From positions 45,832 through 109,831 of the forward strand of contig CAKTSA010000003.1 of the NCBI GenBank assembly GCA_934597585.1: DNA of 64,000 bases, written 5' to 3'. Below the pieces are notes generated by a model that saw only the letters and a program-made list of their open reading frames with translations, had not been told where the DNA came from and did no database searches. Below are positions 60,986 through 64,000 of this stretch, piece after piece. Each line of letters opens with the position of its first letter. The first letter of the stretch is position 1. The stretch is from an uncultured Oscillospiraceae bacterium. Its GTDB lineage: Bacteria > Bacillota > Clostridia > Oscillospirales > Oscillospiraceae. The position numbers were made by a program, and so were the translations under genes.

Positions 60986-61579
60986 TTAGCCCAAGACTTC
61001 CGCGGCAGCCAGGGCGGCATTGGCGCCCATGGTGATGCCCTTGGTGGAAACAGTGGCGCCGGAGATGGCGGTGATGGTCTTGCCCACCACCAGGGAGCCG
61101 GAGCCGGACAGGCCGATGAACTGGTCCAGAACAGGCACGCCGGCGGAGTTGGGCTCGTTGCCGACGACCTTGGTGCCGATGCCGGAGGTCTCGGAGTGGC
61201 TGACCACGGAGATGCCGGTGATGGCCTTGTTGGCGTCCACGCCGATCATCATGACGATGGTGCCCTGGGAGCCGGAGGCGGAGATCTTCATCACGTAGCC
61301 GTTGTCCGCGCCGCCGGTCTTCACGCCGTACAGCTCGGTGACCTTACCGCCCTGGGCGGCAGCGGCATCCAGCACGTCCTGGCTGATCTCCAGCTTGTCG
61401 GTGAATTCGCTGCCCTCGTCCACGACGGCGCTCATGGCGACGCGGGTGTTTTCGGCGTCGATCTCGGCGATCTTGTCGGCGGTCACATTGTTGACCAGGC
61501 CCAGCAGGGCGGCGATGACCAGGGAGATCACGGTCAGCGTGCCGGCGACTTTAAGAATAAACTTTCCGGAGATTTTCAT
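60986..61579 (-). CDS. rnfG: Rnf complex subunit RnfG
   Basis: A 197-residue protein with one N-terminal helix and a periplasmic-side FMN domain. The covalent FMN threonine lies in SGATVST near the C terminus. It overlaps the rnfD stop (TAATG). Confidence 0.95.
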   Translation of the reverse strand: MKISGKFILKVAGTLTVISLVIAALLGLVNNVTADKIAEIDAENTRVAMSAVVDEGSEFTDKLEISQDVLDAAAAQGGKVTELYGVKTGGADNGYVMKISASGSQGTIVMMIGVDANKAITGISVVSHSETSGIGTKVVGNEPNSAGVPVLDQFIGLSGSGSLVVGKTITAISGATVSTKGITMGANAALAAAEVLG

Positions 61580-62586
61580 TACTTTGCCGCCTCCTTCTTT
61601 TCTTTCTTCACCGCACCGTAGATGGTGGGGCGGATGTACTTATCCAGCAGCCAGGTGGTGCAGTTCATGATCAGGATGGAGTAGCACACGCCCTCGGGAT
61701 AGGAGCCGAAGCGGCGGATGAAGCAGGTGATCAGACCGCAGCCGATGCCGAAGATCAGCTGGCCGGGCTTGGTAACGGGGGAGGTGGCATAGTCGGTGGC
61801 CATGAAGATGGCGCCCAGCATCAGGCCGCCGCCGAAGACGTTATACAGCATGTACTGCACGTTGTCGATGCCGGCGGGAGCGGAGATCAGGGTCAGGATG
61901 GCCACGGTGCCGATGAAGGCCACGGGGGTGTGCCAGGAGATGACCTTGCGGATCAGCAGCCAGGCGCCGCCCAGCAGCAGGGCCAGGGCGGAAACCTCGC
62001 CCAGGGAGCCGCCGATGCGGCCGATGAACATATCGCCCACGGTGTAGTTGGTGGTCAGCTCGGTGAACTTCTCCACGGTGCCCTCCTTCATGATCTGCAG
62101 GGGGGTGGCGGTGGAGACCACGGTGTCGATCTTGCTGGTGGGCAGAGACCAGGTGGTCATGGCGGTGGCATAGCTGGCCAGCAGAATGGCACGGCCGGCC
62201 AGAGCGGGGTTCAGGAAGTTGCAGCCGATGCCGCCGTAGAGCTGCTTGACCACAACGATGGAGAAGAAGGCGCCGATGATCAGCGTCCACCAGGGCAGCT
62301 CAGGCGGGCACACAAAGGCCAGCAGCATACCGGTGACAACGGCGGACAGGTCGCCGATGGACTGGGGCTTCTTCAGCAGCTTGCGGTACAGCCACTCCCA
62401 GAACAGGCAGGCCACGATGGACACCACCACGGAGATCAGCGCCTTGAAGCCAAAGTTGTAGATGGCCCACACCAGGGCGGGCAGCATGGCGATGATCACG
62501 TCCAGCATGATGGAGCGGGTGTTCTCGTTGGAACGGATATGGGGGGAGGAGGACGCGATCAGCTTCAGATTCTTGTAATCAGTCAT
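61579..62586 (-). CDS. rnfD: Rnf complex subunit RnfD
   Basis: A 335-residue polytopic subunit with ten or so helices. The covalent FMN threonine is probably in VVSTATPLQ. The Na+ or H+ translocation path is formed here. It overlaps rnfG and lies 3 bp after rnfC. Confidence 0.95.
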   Translation of the reverse strand: MTDYKNLKLIASSSPHIRSNENTRSIMLDVIIAMLPALVWAIYNFGFKALISVVVSIVACLFWEWLYRKLLKKPQSIGDLSAVVTGMLLAFVCPPELPWWTLIIGAFFSIVVVKQLYGGIGCNFLNPALAGRAILLASYATAMTTWSLPTSKIDTVVSTATPLQIMKEGTVEKFTELTTNYTVGDMFIGRIGGSLGEVSALALLLGGAWLLIRKVISWHTPVAFIGTVAILTLISAPAGIDNVQYMLYNVFGGGLMLGAIFMATDYATSPVTKPGQLIFGIGCGLITCFIRRFGSYPEGVCYSILIMNCTTWLLDKYIRPTIYGAVKKEKKEAAK

Positions 62587-62589
62587 GGT

Positions 62590-63960
62590 TTACGCCTCCT
62601 TCTTTTCGGCAGCGGCCTTCTCGGCCTCGGCCTTGGCCTTGGCGGCCATTCTCGCGTTGTTGACCTGCTGCTTGCCCAGACGGAACGCATGGGTCAGGGG
62701 CAGGCGGGCGGGACAGGTGTAGGTGCAGGCGCCGCACTCGATGCAGTCCATGCCGTGCAGCGTATTCTGCCAGGTGTCAACGTCGCCCTTCATCAGGTAC
62801 TTGTACATGAACACGGGCTCCAGACGGATGGGGCAGACGCCCACGCACTTGCCGCAGCGGATGCACTGAGGATTCTCCTCGTACTTCTCCTCCTCGCCGG
62901 CGAAGGCCAGCATGGCGCCGGTACCCTTGCCCACGGACACGTCCACGCTGTACTGGGCCAGGCCCATCATGGGGCCGCCCATGATCAGCTTGTAGGTCTC
63001 GTCCTTCAGGCCGCCGCAGGCGTCGAACAGCTTGGAGATGGGGGTGCCGATGGGGCACTCGATATTCTTGGGCTCGATGACGCCGGAGCCGGAGACGGTG
63101 ACGATCTTGCTGACGACGGGCATACCCTCGTACACGGCGCGGTAGATGGCGCAGGTAGTATTCAGGTTGAAGATGCAGCAGCCTGCGTCGGCAGGCAGCT
63201 TGCCGGAGGGCACCTGGCGGCCGGACACGGCCTGGACCAGCTGCTTCTCAGCGCCCTGGGGGTAACGGGTGTGGAGCACCTCCACCACCACGGGGGCGTT
63301 CAGCTCCTGGATCTTGGCGTTCAGCACGTCGGCGGCGTTCTGCTTGTTGGCCTCGATGCCGATGTACACCTTGTCCAGGCCGAAGCACTTGGCCAGGATG
63401 GTGGCGCCCTTGATCACCTGATCGGGACGCTCCAGGCAGGTGCGGTGGTCGCCGGTGATGTAGGGCTCGCACTCGGCGGCGTTGATGATGACGTAGTCCA
63501 CCTTGCCCAGCGCGGAGGAGATCTTCACATGGGTGGGGAAGGTAGCGCCGCCCTGGCCGACGATGCCTGCGTTCTTGACGATCTCCACCAGCTGCTCACC
63601 CGTCAGGTTCTCGGGGTCAGCCGCGGGCTTCACGTCTTCGCTGATGGTGTCCTGGAAATCGTTCTCGATCACCACGGACATCATGGTGCCGCCCATGGAA
63701 TAGGGGCGGGGTTCCACAGCCTTGACCGTGCCGGACACGCTGGCGTGGATGGGGGCGGATACGAATCCGCCGGGTTCGCCGATCCTCTGTCCAATTTTTA
63801 CCTTGTCGCCCACTGCAACAATGGGTTTGCAAGGCGCACCGATGTGCATAGACATGGGGATGACCACCTCAGCCGGAGCTTCCAGCTTTTCGATGGCCTT
63901 TTCATTGGTCGCGGCCTTCATGTCATTGGGATGAACGCCGCCAAAGAAAGCTTGTGCCAT
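62590..63960 (-). CDS. rnfC: Rnf complex subunit RnfC
   Basis: NADH-interacting subunit, 456 residues. Two ferredoxin clusters (CIRCGKCVGVCP, CIECGACTYTCP) follow an SLBB-type fold (GQGGATFPTHVK, INAAECEPYITGDHR). A charged Ala/Lys tail ends it. I start at MAQAFFGGVHPND with GAGGTGA ahead; a GTG nine bases upstream is inside that site. First gene of rnfCDGEAB; the promoter lies beyond the right edge. Confidence 0.95.
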   Translation of the reverse strand: MAQAFFGGVHPNDMKAATNEKAIEKLEAPAEVVIPMSMHIGAPCKPIVAVGDKVKIGQRIGEPGGFVSAPIHASVSGTVKAVEPRPYSMGGTMMSVVIENDFQDTISEDVKPAADPENLTGEQLVEIVKNAGIVGQGGATFPTHVKISSALGKVDYVIINAAECEPYITGDHRTCLERPDQVIKGATILAKCFGLDKVYIGIEANKQNAADVLNAKIQELNAPVVVEVLHTRYPQGAEKQLVQAVSGRQVPSGKLPADAGCCIFNLNTTCAIYRAVYEGMPVVSKIVTVSGSGVIEPKNIECPIGTPISKLFDACGGLKDETYKLIMGGPMMGLAQYSVDVSVGKGTGAMLAFAGEEEKYEENPQCIRCGKCVGVCPIRLEPVFMYKYLMKGDVDTWQNTLHGMDCIECGACTYTCPARLPLTHAFRLGKQQVNNARMAAKAKAEAEKAAAEKKEA

Positions 63961-64000
63961 TGTCTTCACCTCATCTTACTGCATTCGTATCTGATGGTGA

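Overview
The window looks like the origin region of a GC-rich, low-branching Firmicute of the class Clostridia, most likely an Oscillospiraceae-type gut anaerobe. I infer this from the gene content: gyrB-remB-recF-rlbA-dnaN-oriC-dnaA on the minus strand, rpmH-rnpA-yidD-yidC-jag on the plus strand, parAB with three perfect parS palindromes, a DnaD/DnaI-type helicase loading pair, a glycine T-box, a six-gene Rnf complex and long-form hibernation factor HPF. No species is assigned.

Layout. 1-5.9 kb: gyrB (cut by the left edge), remB, recF, rlbA, dnaN, oriC and dnaA. 6.5-8 kb: a MATE transporter. 8.3-11.5 kb: the rpmH-rnpA-yidD-yidC-jag operon for tRNA processing and membrane insertion. 11.6-14.1 kb: a radical SAM/SPASM enzyme overlapping a membrane protein with a Gly-rich, Cys-Ala-Cys tail. 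14.5-15.4 kb: a candidate ncRNA divergent from hpf. 15.6-28.6 kb: glyS with T-box, nadE, aspS, hisS, mgsA, a MinD-like ATPase, rsmG, mscL and serS. 28.6-30.5 kb: parB-parA and parS. 30.5-40.8 kb: a GH13 amylase, the cell-shape group mrdA-mreD-mreC-maf-dut, a U32 peptidase-like protein and zapA. 41.8-44.4 kb: dnaD-like and dnaI-like helicase loaders. 44.6-53.7 kb: LysR, small XRE regulators, mnmE, prmA, an FAD enzyme, a C39-like protease, tRNA-Gly and a lipoprotein. 53.9-58.4 kb: a divergent ParC/ParE pair. 58.8-64 kb: rnfCDGEAB.

The most striking feature is not a gene. About 10% of the window consists of twelve copies (eleven full, one half) of a roughly 440-720 bp composite palindromic repeat, here called the LCP repeat. 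It lies in intergenic gaps and encircles dnaN, oriC and dnaA. Each full copy is a long imperfect inverted repeat, with side hairpins at fixed places and a pair of core arms around a variable centre. Other small modules sit inside its loops: a 113-bp element (module D, five copies), REP-like GTAG hairpins in inverted pairs, and short AGCTGTGCA-led hairpins. Several of these hairpins keep their flanks constant while both strands of the stem change together. I know of no named family that matches.

Other points worth attention are the radical SAM/CxC-tail operon, three XRE genes each divergent from a small plus-strand gene or gene start, a duplicated 3' end of aspS, a parS-like site inside recF, a tandem duplication ending in the tRNA-Gly 3' end, and a roughly 200-bp repeated leader upstream of two unrelated genes.
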